A DNA stretch of 64,000 nucleotides from NCBI GenBank assembly GCA_026168455.1, contig CM047425.1, forward strand, positions 84,881,580-84,945,579. Reading direction: 5' to 3'. Below, in pieces: positions 39,486 to 53,540 of the stretch. Position numbers and translations under genes: made by a program. The notes under the pieces are model-generated. The model saw nothing but the letters and a program-made list of their open reading frames with translations. It was not told the DNA's origin and did no database searches. The stretch is from Theocolax elegans. Taxonomy: Eukaryota > Arthropoda > Insecta > Hymenoptera > Cerocephalidae. Within the stretch, counting starts at the first letter, position 1, and each line of letters starts with the position of its first letter.

Positions 39486-42400
39486 TTACACATTATTTTC
39501 CCTATCGCTTTGAACCTGAATAGGCATTTTCGATGATGCTGGTACGACCTCGGCAGTATACGTGAAACAATCTTTGGTAATAGAGAATATGCTTTCGGCG
39601 CTACAAGTTTTTGATTCGGGAATATTCTCGTTAGATCTGTAAATTCCATCCCCCGAATCATTTGAGCCGAATATTAATTCAGCACTGGGCTTCGTAGTCA
39701 ACTGATTATTAGTCCTATTCTTTACAGTCAAGAATTCACGGACTAGATTCATAAACGGTATTTCAAAACAGCAGCTGAGGCAAAGCGAGACGACTAGCGT
39801 TATGCTAAGGTTACCCAAAAATGCGTGAACAGACGTAAATATCGATAGTATACTGTACGTGCGAATGCTGCCAATGTTGTAAAGCAGAATGGCGTAGTGA
39901 GTCAGGTAAGCGCTGTATGTGAGTTTTGATAGAGGTATCCACATGCGCCAAGAAAGAAATACGTTAAGGGGTCCTAAAAATAATTCAAAACCGTATAAAT
40001 ACTTGTTTAACGAAACATAACATATGCAGATCAATAAAAATTTTGAGAATTTATATTTTAATGTTGCATTAAGTATGCGAAAAAATTTAATTTTTTGCTC
40101 TTGTTTGATGCAGCAATGTTCTATATATACATAATATTGAGTAGGATATTTTAAAAGTCCATGCAACTACTCTATCGCCGACACTAGTGTATATACGGTT
40201 GCCTCTACCAAAGGCGCTGGAAATTGTATAATTATATACTTACAATTAGTAGCATTTCTTACCGGCGTATCCGTTAATACAGGCAAAAATAATCCAGGAA
40301 ACGGACAAGGTAAACACGTGTCTGTGCAGACCCGCGTAGAAACTAGCTTCCAACAGACTGTAGGGATGATCTTCGAAGTACATTCCACGTGGTCCGAGGA
40401 TCGCCGATAATCCTACGGTTACAGCAATCAACCACCCACATATTACGTAAGTCTAAATAAGAAAGGTTAGTATTGACCATATAGTTTGAAAATATATATT
40501 AATTTTTACTTGAAACAATAATTCTAATTTTTATTTAAAAACCATGAAAACTAACCTTACATAATCTTATTTTATATCCTTTTGATTTAAAGAGTAAATA
40601 GCCAAGTGCAAGTCCAATAATATACGGTCCAGCTCTAGTATAAACTCTAATGTAAATTTGCAAATATACATTTGTAACATCTTGCATACTGTAATGAAAT
40701 TAAAAATGTTAATTTCAACTGGTAATTGTCATTAATTTTTTATTATGAATAACCAAATTTTTACTTTTTATAATAAAGCATCGTTCCAGTTAAATGCATA
40801 AAGTACGTAACGCAAAACGGTACTAAAATTGATAAAAATAGACAAATGCCAGTAACAGTCCAAAAAAATCTGTCTTTATTACACTTGATCATGGGATATA
40901 AAAATATTGGAGAAATCCAAAGCAATTGCATATCGACCGATAAGTACCAACTTTGCGACATACACTGTGAATAAACAATATTGACATTACTCATCTAACA
41001 TTATTTTTCTAATGAAATATACAATAATAGTTTCTGATCATCTATGATTCATCTTTTATTATCATTTATTTGCGAAAAAAACTGTTAGATTAATAGATTT
41101 TAGTAATCAAATACTATTATATCCAATAGTTTTGTTAGTGAGAATAGCATAAATAAATTTTAAATTATTAGTTATTTAAATGTGATTAGAAACTAATTAC
41201 TAAAATGTCAATTTTGAATACTACTTACAATATTTGCAACATTTACATAATTATTAATATACAATAAATTCGTCCACCAATTTGTTCGACAATCTATTTT
41301 ACTATTTTCTACCCATACGTTCCACAAGAGACCAGAGCCTAGTTTATTAAAAATTGTTGCGTAAAATCCTACTACCATAGCGTAGGCAGGTGTCAATCTG
41401 GAATTGAAAAATCTAAATAAAAAGTGGTTCAGTAGCTTAAAATTGTTTATCAATCTAATTGCTTAAATTTCTATAAAGCTTTAAATACTTTAGACAGATT
41501 CTCTCCTAAATCTTGCTTTAAATTTAATAGGCATTAGCGTATGCTTAAAACTGAAACAAAATGTAAAAAAAGTAATAACTCTTTTGTTGGTTACTTATGA
41601 TTCACGAGCAATCACAGATTCACATGTAAATCTGAGTTAGGACGATGTTAAACCGTGAGTAATATTAATTAAAAAAAGCGATGACAAATTCGTCAGTTTG
41701 CGAAGGAAGTAAGCAATATATAATGTTTAAGCTAAAAAACTGATGACTAGTATTAAACCAAAATTTTTTTATTCTTATTTTTTCACAACTTTGATCCAAT
41801 TTACCGAATTATTATGTATTGTTTCAAAATCGATAATTCGTAATTTTGTTTTAGTAATAGGTATATGACTATTGAAAAATCGTCCAGTTCGATTTAATAT
41901 TCTGGATGTTTTTGTTATTTTCATAAGGTGCTGCCTACAAAAGTTAGAGTAAGATGTAGTATCGGAATGTATAATAAAAAGTCACTTAAGTTGCTCTAGA
42001 TAGAAATGAAGATAAATGTAATATACCTAATATATCTATTAAGATAGAGATTTCTCGAGAGATTTAGTAGGTCGAGAGAAGACTTGTCAATCTTCTTACT
42101 TTTAATTAATGAAGTATAAGCTAACAAAATTCCACTGAGTAAGAAGAAAGTATCGGTGACAATATTACCATTTAATATGAGTAACGATGACCAATCCTCG
42201 TGCATCTGCACATAAATAATCCCTGATTTATTATTAAAAGAAGTATTGCAGAATGTTACAAAATAATGATGTAAAAATTAAGTGTCAGTAAATATTTTTA
42301 TATAATCCAAGACATTCTATTCAAATGTGAAGATATCGTGGGGGTTCACTGTTAAGACAGAATTAGACGTCAATCAGAAATGTAACGATAATTAAAAAGT

Positions 42401-45400
42401 GATATGACCCTTGCACCATTATCAAAATATATCATGAATAAACACGCCAAAACGTAAGGAAAACGTCGATACTATAACCAAATGCATTATGAGATGTTTG
42501 CAGTTCAATGACGTCTGATGTTATCATAAGAATGTGATTAGCTCAATTGACGGATTTATTAGATTTATAGATTTATTTTCTATTCTACAAAATATTCATA
42601 TGCGCATTAATAATAGCACTTGAATTAGTTACTTGAAACTTATTATATTTATTTTTATTGAATATTATTTATTAATTCAAGTCAAAATTATTCGAGCCAT
42701 TTTTTTAACAAATATTGCAAACTCTTATTCATGGACTCTTAAAAGTTTTAATTTAAATTTTGATATGTCTATATACCTTAAGTAGTCAAAAAATATACTT
42801 GATCAAAGTAATAATAACAAAATTTTATTAATGTTCGTTCAGTTGTATTTTTTTAACAATTTGCTAAATGTCTCAGGTACTTATTTAGAACGAAACTGTT
42901 ACTATATACTAATTTATTTAAAATCATTTAATATAATGGTATCAATCCTTTTAAAATGTATGATAACGAAGCATGCAAACAAGTAAAAATATGTAGTAAA
43001 TTTCGCGAATTTTTATCATTGCAAAGGCGAAAGAGATGAGAAGAGAGCAAAATTCAGTTTAGACTTTATATTTATTAAAAAATTAAATAATTTATTATTG
43101 CGCGAGCAATGTCATTTTAACATGTTTATTGCAATGGTAAGAAACAAAAAGAAAAAAAATTATTATAGTTTAAGTCTTTAAACGTTATCAGCCTCTATTT
43201 AGGATTACGATGTTATGTTAACTATAAATATTGTGCAATGTAGACATCACATTAATATGTAATTAATCGGTAAATAATTAATTATAGCCGGAATGATACA
43301 ATGTTGCATTCACGATTACTTGTAACCTTCTGATCAACATTTCCTCTATATGTTACATGATAATAGATCGATACTGTTGTAGCCTTCAACAAACATACTA
43401 CATCGATGTATTAACGAATCGTATAAAATATTTCTCTCCGAAGATAGTGCATATATTCCTGTTCTTGACCCCATTTTTTCATAAAAAACAAATTATCTCT
43501 AGGTCATGTGTAGACAAAATAGTTGCTATTACTTACTAAATTTTCAAGGTAACTATGCAATAATCTTTAACATTTCTTCCCCATTCCTATAATAAGTATC
43601 AGATTGCACAAAGAGTCTTTCGAAGGCTAAATATTATTATCGAAGTGATCCGCATCGATAAAATATGCTTAATATTTCAAATTTTATTTTCGTTCCCATT
43701 TTTTTTTTAATAATTTATTTATACGTATCACAAATTCTCACGTATATATAAGTGAGATATATAAGGTAATTCATAACAATAAATCATATATAACGTATAT
43801 ATAAGTGAGAGACTTTATGAATTGTAACATGTAATTATTTATCAATAATGATTATGGTGCAAGTTAGTTTATTTTCTTTTTTGCTTATTGCTAATTTTTT
43901 GTCACAATTGATTTAGTAAAATTATTGAAATAAATAGCACATTGCAATAAGATATTACCTTAGTAATGAAATTTCTATTCATTTTAACGCCAACAGCTTC
44001 CATATAAAATGTGTGTCCGTAAATTATCCAACAAATACTAATAAAACGAAGTCCATCAAGACAGGCTATAGACTCACCAGATCTGTTGGTACTCAATAAA
44101 TTTTTTCCATTCGTGTAAAGAGAAAAAGATGTTAGTAGTTTGTGTTTAACACCTACAAATACCAAATAATTTAATAATCGTCTTATATTTTTATGCATAA
44201 TAAACGTATATATAGAAGGAAAATTGTTGTTACTAAAATGTTAAGCGTACCTTTATATTTTAATTCTTGGTCTTTATCTTTTGTATAAATGTCGTAAGTA
44301 GTACTACTAATTATTATCAACAGGAACGTCAGTAACAACGCACTAACAACAAAAAACTTAAATTAATAAACATATATACGTCAAATAGAAAGTAAAACAT
44401 GCACAAATAAACAGATTATCAAAAAAGTAATTCAATTAATAAATATATAAAGACGTATAGTTTTTTATAATCTGTTTATTTGTGTATGTTTTATTTTTTT
44501 ATTTGATTGTTCTCAACAGATACAATGTTAGTTTTTACAGACATTACATTAATTACTATTTCTGAAAAATTTTTCTTTCGTTACAAAGAGATGTACACGA
44601 TCAATCAATTGAAATTAACCAAATGAAATATTATTAAATCAATTCAATTTCTTTACGATTAAGTACCAAAATTTTAATGTAGCTTTTCTATTTATTAATA
44701 AAATAGAGATACATTTTTGGTTAAAAAGAACGTTGGGCGGAAATGTATTTGTTTGACAGAATAGTAATAATTATGTAAAGATGTACGTTTTTTTTTATAA
44801 AGAACTACTAACATATAAAACCAATCAGCTAAATCGAAGCTTCTTTTATCCATAAGACTCGTGTGACACGATTGTTCGCTAACTCTCACTGCGAAATCAA
44901 GCCGACCATCTACCTTAAGAGGATCGAGAGCAAGTTCAAGAGCTTCAGATATTTCTAAATAATTGCAGGTTGACGGTACGCACCACATCCATTCATAGTC
45001 TACAGAATGACTTGGAATATCAGCAATGTTCTAAAAATAATTACAAAATTTAATATTAGCAGTGCTACGACTGTTCTGTTCTGTTTTATGAAAAATATAT
45101 CAATGTAAATTACTTTTAAACAATTTTCAGGTAAATGAAAAATTTCTCTTCACAAATATAACACATAGTTATTTTTTGTAAAGCTCTTTTTCTCATAAAC
45201 TTTTTTAACCCATTAACGCCCAAACGACCAACATTTTTTTTCTTTTTTCATAGTCATTATTTAATATTTAAATCATGCGCTACCATAGTACTGATTTTTT
45301 TCGTTATAGTTTTGGATGTGTCGGTAAAATTGACTTAACCCTTTTTTGAAAAAAGTTATGATTTTTTTAATTAAAAAAAATACAGAAAATTTGTCGCTAT

Positions 45401-48400
45401 TTTTTGATAATTAATTTTTTTTCATATTATAAAATGTATTTAGATCGTTCGATTCATGAACAAAAGTGCATAAAATAGTGATACTTTGTCCCTATATTTT
45501 TTGTATTTTATTCTCAGAGTCAAAAATTTTGTTTTTAATGAAAATACACGAAAAATAACCAAATTTATTCATTTTTCTCTATTTTTGAGTGTTTTTACAT
45601 TGAAATCAAAATTTTTGACTATTTAAGAATAAAATACAAAAAATATAGGGTCAAAGTATAACTATTTTATGAACTTTTGTTCATGAATCGAACGATCTAA
45701 ATACATTTTATAATATGAAAAAAAATTAATTATCAAAAAATAGCGACAAGTTTTCTGTATTTTTTTTAATTAAAAAAATCATAACTTTTTTCAAAAAAGG
45801 GTTAAGTCAATTTTACCGACAGTATTCGAAAGAACACATCCAAAACTATAACGAAAAAAATCAGTACTATTGTAGCGCATGATTTAAATATTAAATAATG
45901 ACTATGAAAAAAGAAAAAAAATGTTGGTCGTTTGGGCGTTAATGGGTTAAATCAATGCTTACTTTTTTAATAATGAGTGTTAAATTGTTATCTGATTTAA
46001 AAAGTTCTGAATATCTACTTATTTCACAAACTATTACAATGAAAAGATATAATTTACCGAAGCATTAGCTACTTGCAATAGAAGATCTTTCATGTCTAAT
46101 TCGAGAGATTTTCTAGGTCCTTTTAAAATTTCAAATTGCACTGTAGCAGTACACGCTTGAGCTAAGAACTTTTGATTTGTTATGATTTTCAGGCACTCGT
46201 CATAACTTCCTAATTGCTGAATATTCCCAGTTATTACTCCAGGTGAAACCTTTGCCGATGCATCGTACACTGAAACCGGTATTGCAAATTTTTAATTGTG
46301 CCAAAAGATAAAAATAATATCGTAATAAATTAGACAATAATTTGTACAGCAGTAAAAATATGATGATACAGTATCGCAATTTACAATTTAAATTAATTCA
46401 GATCAGCAAAAAAAATAATTTGCATTGTTCTCTACTATAATATTATAATATTTCCCGCTTCACAGGTCACGGTTTCGAATCTATACCTTTGCAAGACGAT
46501 TGCTTATTCTTAAATATATGATTTTTAATTATTTTAATTGCATAAAATTAATATATATTAACCAAAACAACAACCATATGTTGTGATTTTTTTATGAAAC
46601 AAAAACTTTTCTTTTCTACTTGTCTATCATGTTTCTGCTTTTAATACTTTAAAATTTGTATGGGTTTGGTCAATAAGTTTCGTCATAATAATTTATATCT
46701 CGGGATTTCTTAAATTATGAGTAATTGGATATCATCATTAAGTAACAAATTATAAATTTGTATCCGCGACCAATAGAACGGAATCTCTATTTGTAAGATA
46801 ATTAAAAAATCTACGAAATACGCATAAGGTCAATTTATAAGATCATATTGTGTTTGCGAACTGACGTAGGTTAACAAAAAGTGTACTTTGGCATATAAAA
46901 AGTGCTCATAGTTATTAAACCTTGTTCAAAATCCACAAACCTCTATATTATTAGTTTTTTTTTTAAATGGGATTAACCAGAGAAATCGATAGTCTTATAT
47001 AGTTGCATACGCTTACAATAATGAAGTTAACATATATAATTGTCAGAAAAAATTAAATTCAGGTTATGTTTATACATAAAATATATATTTCTGTGCCGTT
47101 ATAAAATTGGTCATAAATAATAAATCTTATTATCTGAAATATAGTAATTAAAAATATACACGAGACCAAAAAATTATTTTAACTTGGAAAGACCGAAAAT
47201 ATGACATTAATACCTATTTAAATTAGACTATATATATATATTACTGCATGTCATATCTTAGAATTAGCTATCTTTTACCTAATTTACTTATACCTATGCA
47301 TGTCTTATCTATTTTTAATGGTTAAGAAATGTATACCGTGCTAATTTAAATTTACGGATTTCCATTATGGGATTCTCTATAAAATTTAACATTTAAAAAA
47401 ATTATTTATTACGATAGAAAACTTAGCTACATCGAAACTAAATATATAGTTATTTAATTAAGCATATTAATCAAAATTTGTATATATTGAAATGATATGC
47501 AAGAAAATTATGTTTTCTATTAACCTCAACATTCTTAAATTTCTACCAGAGAAATAATGATTCAATTAATTTAAAATAACTAAAAAAATATATAAAATTT
47601 TTAAAACAACTAAGGTAAAAGACCCAGTGATTGAACACTTAACCTTACCGAAATGATGTAGTAATTGGACACCAAAATTTAGTATTTATTTTAAGAAAAT
47701 TGTTTCTAGCCGAAAAAAACTATGCAAAACAAAAAGTTACTTAATTAATTTATTCTTAATTGATTCTGTCCAACAACTAGGACATGTCCAATTACTGGGT
47801 CTTTTACCTTATATACACATGTGTAAATTTGTTGAGAATCAAAAATAATTGTTTGGTTATATCTCGATCAATCAATGTATGATATATTCTAGACAATTTA
47901 TCTCGAATAACTCAATTCCCATTGAATTAGCTCTGGTATTAATTACTTAGTATTTACGAAAATTAATTTCTTCGGTTTAAAGACGATAGATTCATTTGAG
48001 AAGATATCATTACATTATTTGTCATTTTTAACGAGTTTTAACTTTACGCGTATATACCATGTAATTTGCCAAGTAAATCATGCACGCTAAGAAAGACCTT
48101 GACACAACGATTACGATTATCGTCATTCCCTCATTTACAGTTATTAATCATATTTACAGTAACTTTAGACTACAAATTAAGAAGAGCAGTGCAATTATCA
48201 GCATCCATAAATAGATACAGATACACCGAATGAACTAAAATTCGCTCGTTACGTAATTTCATCTGCATGCATCAAATGCTGCTGCAGATAAAGTAACCAA
48301 ATGATGCGTCTATAAATATTGATAAATCGATCGATGAGATGGAAAAAAATTATTGAACCGATAGCCAAATTTGAAAATAAAAATCATATTTTACGGTACG

Positions 48401-51400
48401 GTGCAGTGCGTTCCATTGATTTTAATTAACGGAGATTAAGTTGATTTTCAATTAAAAAAATATTTCGTCTAATTTTAGCTACATCATTACGCGGAAAAAT
48501 GAAAATTTCATGTTAAACTTGTTTAACGAATGAAACGATATTAGGTAAAATTAACCAAATGTATATAAAATTTGACAATCGAGCATAAAATTTCGCGAAT
48601 ATGGCAAAGTCTATTGGTCACTCCGTTTCGAGTATTTTGCGTAGACATTGCACTCGTCTCGCGAGTTTAATGAACTCGACGTTTCGAAAGAAAGTCGCAT
48701 GAAGGAACAAGATATACTTATCGAGCAACCGAGAAAGAGAAACATAGAAATTGGTGTCGATTTGTGAAATCATCTGCTTTGTTTATCAACACAAGGAAGC
48801 ACGTCATTCTTGAGTAGAAATGCGGTAATGTACAAACGAAGAGAGCAGATTGCACGCATATGTGTGAACCCTATAACAAAAATTGACTACGCCGCAGGAA
48901 AATCCGTATGTAACGTTATGAAATGTGACGTTATCGGTATAGAGATTGATCGACGGATGAAAAGCTTGGAACGACGAAAAAATTTCGTACTATAATGAGT
49001 TTTGTACGTTCATTTTCCGTTAAAGTTCACTTTATGGTTTTCTAAACGCGACTACAATAGCTACATGCCATGTTTCTACGTTACTACATTTAGAAATTGA
49101 GTTTTTTACAGTTTTTCCCTTAATACAAAAAAAACGAAGCAGCATTATCCCAAGGTTTAACTTAATCGAAGTCATTTATAACTCGCGTATTTGCCAACTT
49201 ATATACGTAACAATGCGCAAATAGAATATTTTCGAATATTTTCTACTAAATGTGGAAAAGGTTTAATTTTTCTTCGTGACCGGTGTCATTAACAGAAAAG
49301 ATCAGTTCCTTCAGATAATTAATTTAACCAATAACTCTCATTTTAACCTGCGAAAAACTTACATATAATATCGGAGTTACATTCATTGAACTTTTAATTT
49401 CGTGGTAGAGACCTAAATGTTAAAACGGATCGCATTATTACTACTTATTTGTCATCATTATCATTTTCTTGACTTAAACTTTCTATTATTTATTTCTTTC
49501 TTATTATATTGGTTAAAATTGGCTTGCATTTTCACACTTAAAAGTATAATTACATTACCATTTCTTTTTTCATCTAGACTTACCGTGATATTTTTATGAA
49601 AACAAGCACAAATATGCACGTCTCCTCGCGTGCGCATCCATGTACCGACCCTCGCAATCTTTAAACACAATTTATGTTGCGCATAAATACTGCTATACCT
49701 CAAATTGACACTTTTTGCAATCATACAATTAACAAATTATTCTAATGTAACACAGCTGAAACTATATAGCAATACAAAATTTTTGACAAAACTTTTAGTA
49801 ACGATATTTATAGATTAGTATCGAAAAGAGATGTGTAGCAAACTTTAAAGAATTACAGCTAAGGAATCCAATCTATATGTATAGTCAGGAATTTAATTTA
49901 TAAACATATGGGGTATTCCACGTGAAGTGGTCCGATCAAAATTTTAAAATGCGCCAAATTATGGGTACACATTGCAAATGTTTTTAAGAATATAGAAAAA
50001 AATTTTTAGGTACTGGTATTTATTAGTTCAAAAGTTATTCTAACCTCAAAAAGTGAATTTTTTCCAGTTTTTTTCAACACCAGCTGGGTTCATCGCTATT
50101 TAACTCAAAATCTATCAACTTTTACTATAGAACATTATATGTAACATTCGTTGCTAATTATGTCTAGAATTTATCCTTCTGGGTTAGAATTTCTAATTTC
50201 AAGGTAAATGTTAGATAAACTACATGTCAATATTCAACTTGAAAAAAATCTAACTTCGCCACAATTGATTTTTTTATCCAAAAGTCCAAAAGAAAGCTTG
50301 GAGCAATACCTTTCAAATGATCTGTAGCATTTTTATGGCCTTCAATTCTGTAAAAAGTTATGATAATTTAAAGAAAGACGAAATTTTTTTAAAAATTTAA
50401 ATGGGAAATACCATGTTAATTTTTGTGAATTTTTTGTCTTTCTTTAAATTATCATAACTTTTTACAGAATTGAAGGCCATAAAAATGCTACAGATCATTT
50501 GAAAGGTATTGCTCCAAGCTTTCTTTTGGACTTTTGGATAAAAAAAACAATTGTGGCGAAGTTAGATTTTTTTCAAGTTGAATATTGACATGTAGTTTAT
50601 TTAACATTTACCTTGAAATTAGAAATTCTAACCCAGAAGGATAAATTCTAGACATAATTAGCAACGAATGTTACATATAATGTTCTATAGTAAAAGTTGA
50701 TAGATTTTGAGTTAAATAGCGATGAACCCAGCTGGTGTTGAAAAAAACTGGAAAAAATTCACTTTTTGAGGTTAGAATAACTTTTGAGCAAATAGATTCC
50801 GGTACCTAAAAATTTTTTTCTGTATTCTTAAAAACATTTGCAATGTGTACCCAAAATTTGGCGCATTTTAAAATTTTGATCGGACCACTTCACGTGGAAT
50901 ACCCCATATACTTAAATTTTTTTGCAAAAATCATTTAGACCGAAACTTTCTATCGCACTGGATTAAATGTACATTTTGGCAAATATGAAGCTGTAAATTC
51001 ATTACAAGGGGAGTAATACACAAATAACAAAATATTTAATATAGAGAAATATCAATTTTCATTTCCAACTATTACTATTAATATTAAAAAATCGATGAAT
51101 TTACTATTAAATATTAATTAATTAATAATTATAGATATTTGCAAATCAATGTTTATAATTAGACTTGTAGACCCTCCCAGTTTATCCCGCAAATCAAACT
51201 TATGTCAGAAACACCTGTTTTATGAGCTTATTACTTAATTCACTCCATACAATGTGCAAAGTACATTACGAATAAAGTTTATAAAGGCTGATTTTATAAT
51301 TTTTACAATATGTAATTTTATTTATAATTTTTTAGTCATAGCCGATAGTTTCGTGCATAATCTGTGATACGCAGATTTTCAGCACATTTGGTATTGCAAC

Positions 51401-53334
51401 ATATGAATTTACGATTATTTTTCTGAGTATACAAATATTGAAAAATGTGAGAATCAAGATTATGATAAGAAGAAATAATAATATTTATTCAATTTGAAGT
51501 GTTACAGAGTATTTAATTGACAAATAAATTATTATACTATACAACATTATGCAATGAATATGAATTATGCGTTGCTGATAAAAAAGTATATTTATCATAT
51601 TTTATATTTAAATTGAGAAAAGTTGACCTTCTCAAGAGATGAAAAAGAAAAGATAAACTAAGCTCAGTCGCAAGACTGCATTTGTCTATAAACATTGCAC
51701 ATAGATAGATAAATGTTACACTTAATTTATATGATAAAAATTATAGAAAATGTTTAATTTCGCTAAATATTGATGCGTCGATAAATTTTATTTTTAATTC
51801 GAATTCACTTAGAAAAAGTAATTTATATCACACATTTTAATTATGATTATGAAACAATTTATTAATTTACCCAAGGTGCTCGTTCAAATTATAGATTTAT
51901 TATTTTCCTGTTACGTACATTTTTATTGAATTACTAATAATTAGATGTAACTAATAATTATTAGAATTTTTATTAATGTATTCAAATTAAATTTTTACAT
52001 TAACAATACATATATTTAGTAAAATAAAGTTTTTTTACAGTAAATTAAAATGCATAGAAAAAATAGATATCATTGTTTAGTAAAATACAGGCTTATATAA
52101 TATTCAACTTAAATGAAGGTACATTCTGAAAAAAATTATATGGTATGATTATACAAATAACTAAAAATATTAAAATTGTAAAAAGTGGCTTTTAAAACAT
52201 TGACCTTCGAGTTGTAACGTTTGAATACTACTGTACCAAACTTTTGTGCTACAATATATTTAATTATAACTTTATTATTTTGCTAACCTACTTTAAAGGT
52301 GTAATTGAGCGAACATTGTTTTGTTCGTTAATGGTATATTGTGATACAGTCCATGTGCGAAATTTGATTAAATTTCATGCTTACTATTATTTTATTATTA
52401 AGCATTATACACATAAAGAGACGTGTTATTCGATACGAGATGACGTATAGTAATTTTTTCGCTAAAATTATTCTAGAGCAAGAATTAATTTGACATTTTA
52501 TAATAATGTTACTGTTTATATTACTGTTTCATTTATTTGCTTAATAACTCAATGTATTACAGGTCGAATAGTAAGCAAAGTTTATAAAACCAAAGATCTG
52601 GATTATACAGTAAGTATATTAATTATTAATTATATTAATAAAAATAAAATAAAAATAAAACATATATATAGTAATATTTTAGCGATTTAAAGGAAATAAT
52701 AATTTATGTGTAACTTACATTCTTTTGTAAGTATATATAGTGATATAAAGAGTTAGGCAAAAACATTTTCTTTTGTGTATATTAAATCATAAAGTTAATT
52801 ATAAAATTGTTACGAAATATTAGCTGACACAGTAGGTTTGTAATATAACACATACTGAGCATCATAAAAACTATCATTCATGAAATTCATAAAAAATGAA
52901 ATATGGCATATGGCATAACTTATTCGGACAATGAGTACATAACAATAACTATTATTTTTATATCTTTAGTAAAATTTGTTCAGTGTTTAATAAAAATAAT
53001 TTGTCTCCTTAGAGTGTATTCAAATCAATTATTCGAAATCTGTGATTGAAAAATCCTAATAATATATACGTATTGTAAAAATATAAAATAAATATGTATG
53101 TATGAAACAATTAAACGCACTCTTTAAAGCCCAAGGACTATATTTCCTAAGCTCCGTAAAGTAAATCTTGCTATCCCTTAAACATTCTTTGGAAGCTCCT
53201 TCGGTTGGTGCAAACGGTCTAGTTAAAGCATCAAGGAGTACTTGCTCGGGTCTTGCAGTTCCATAAACTAACCCCAGGATTTCCCACAAAATAGAAAAGA
53301 TTAGAGGAAGCGTCATTCTTCTTCGGTACAACAT
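39486..53334 (-). CDS. nrf-6-like membrane acyltransferase with NRF domain, complete
   Basis: Member of the nose resistant to fluoxetine family: secreted-side NRF domain plus multi-pass acyltransferase-3 domain; family members are implicated in lipid or yolk transport, though the reaction is unsettled. Eleven exons on the minus strand: 53121-53334, 46058-46269, 44813-45030, 44251-44342, 43959-44152, 42027-42205, 41229-41397, 40765-40964, 40556-40688, 40263-40452, 39486-39973. All phases agree and give 762 aa. Residues 1-25 look like a signal peptide (MTLPLIFSILWEILGLVYG). NRF part, about 45-225, has the usual MYDASAKVSPGVITGN-like block and Cys pairs (WCVPSTC). Acyltransferase part, about 276-680: CLDGLR (276-281), YGHTF with His292, DTFFLLSG (328-335), NRYIRLTPAYA, then many membrane segments and a Ser-rich cytosolic tail. 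Start could also be the Met six codons later. Intron 1 is 6.9 kb. Confidence 0.92.
45209..45946. mobile_element. piggyBac-type foldback element (TTAA target)
   Basis: Lies in intron 2 of the nrf-6-like gene. Flanked by TTAA on both sides (45205-45208 and 45947-45950). Ends are CCCATTAACGCCCAAACGAC and its reverse complement. Arms of about 330 bp pair nearly without gaps around a centre of about 70 bp. TTAA target with CCC-initial ends is characteristic of piggyBac-like elements. No transposase. Confidence 0.75.
47613..47809. mobile_element. Small TA-flanked MITE, AGGTAAAAGACCC ends
   Basis: In intron 1 of the nrf-6-like gene. Inverted ends AGGTAAAAGACCCAGTGATT and AGGTAAAAGACCCAGTAATT, flanked by TA at both sides. 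About 197 bp. A single similar end, AAGGTAAAAGTCCCTATTAA, lies near 58020, suggesting a second, degraded copy. Confidence 0.7.
49909..50906. mobile_element. Long TA-flanked foldback element, about 1 kb
   Basis: In intron 1 of the nrf-6-like gene. Left end TGGGGTATTCCACGTGAAGT, right end its exact complement, with TA on both sides. The arms, about 470 bp each, are almost identical, with only a handful of differences, around a short centre near 50385-50430. No ORF. The near-perfect pairing points to recent origin or gene conversion between arms. In a transcript the segment would form a long hairpin. Confidence 0.75.
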
Positions 53335-53532
53335 TTTCGTATCTTCGAAATTTGAATAAGTTTGCCGGAGCGTCCGGAATGGCGAATACTCGAGCGATAC
53401 GCGATACACACAAGTTTTGCCGAGTTTGCCGATCGGAGCACGTGCGCGAGGTGCCGATATCCACGCAAATCGTCGCGATAATAACTACTAGAAGCGCGAG
53501 ACACAAACTGCCGGCGGACAATCGCTCGTTCC

Positions 53533-53540
53533 TTTATATA
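53533..53540 (-). promoter_or_regulatory. TATA box of the nrf-6-like gene
   Basis: Minus strand reads TATATAAAGG, about 200 nt upstream of the start codon and within a GC-rich leader (53340-53600). The leader is open in other frames, one with a hydrophobic stretch, but those do not continue into the NRF exon. Confidence 0.5.
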
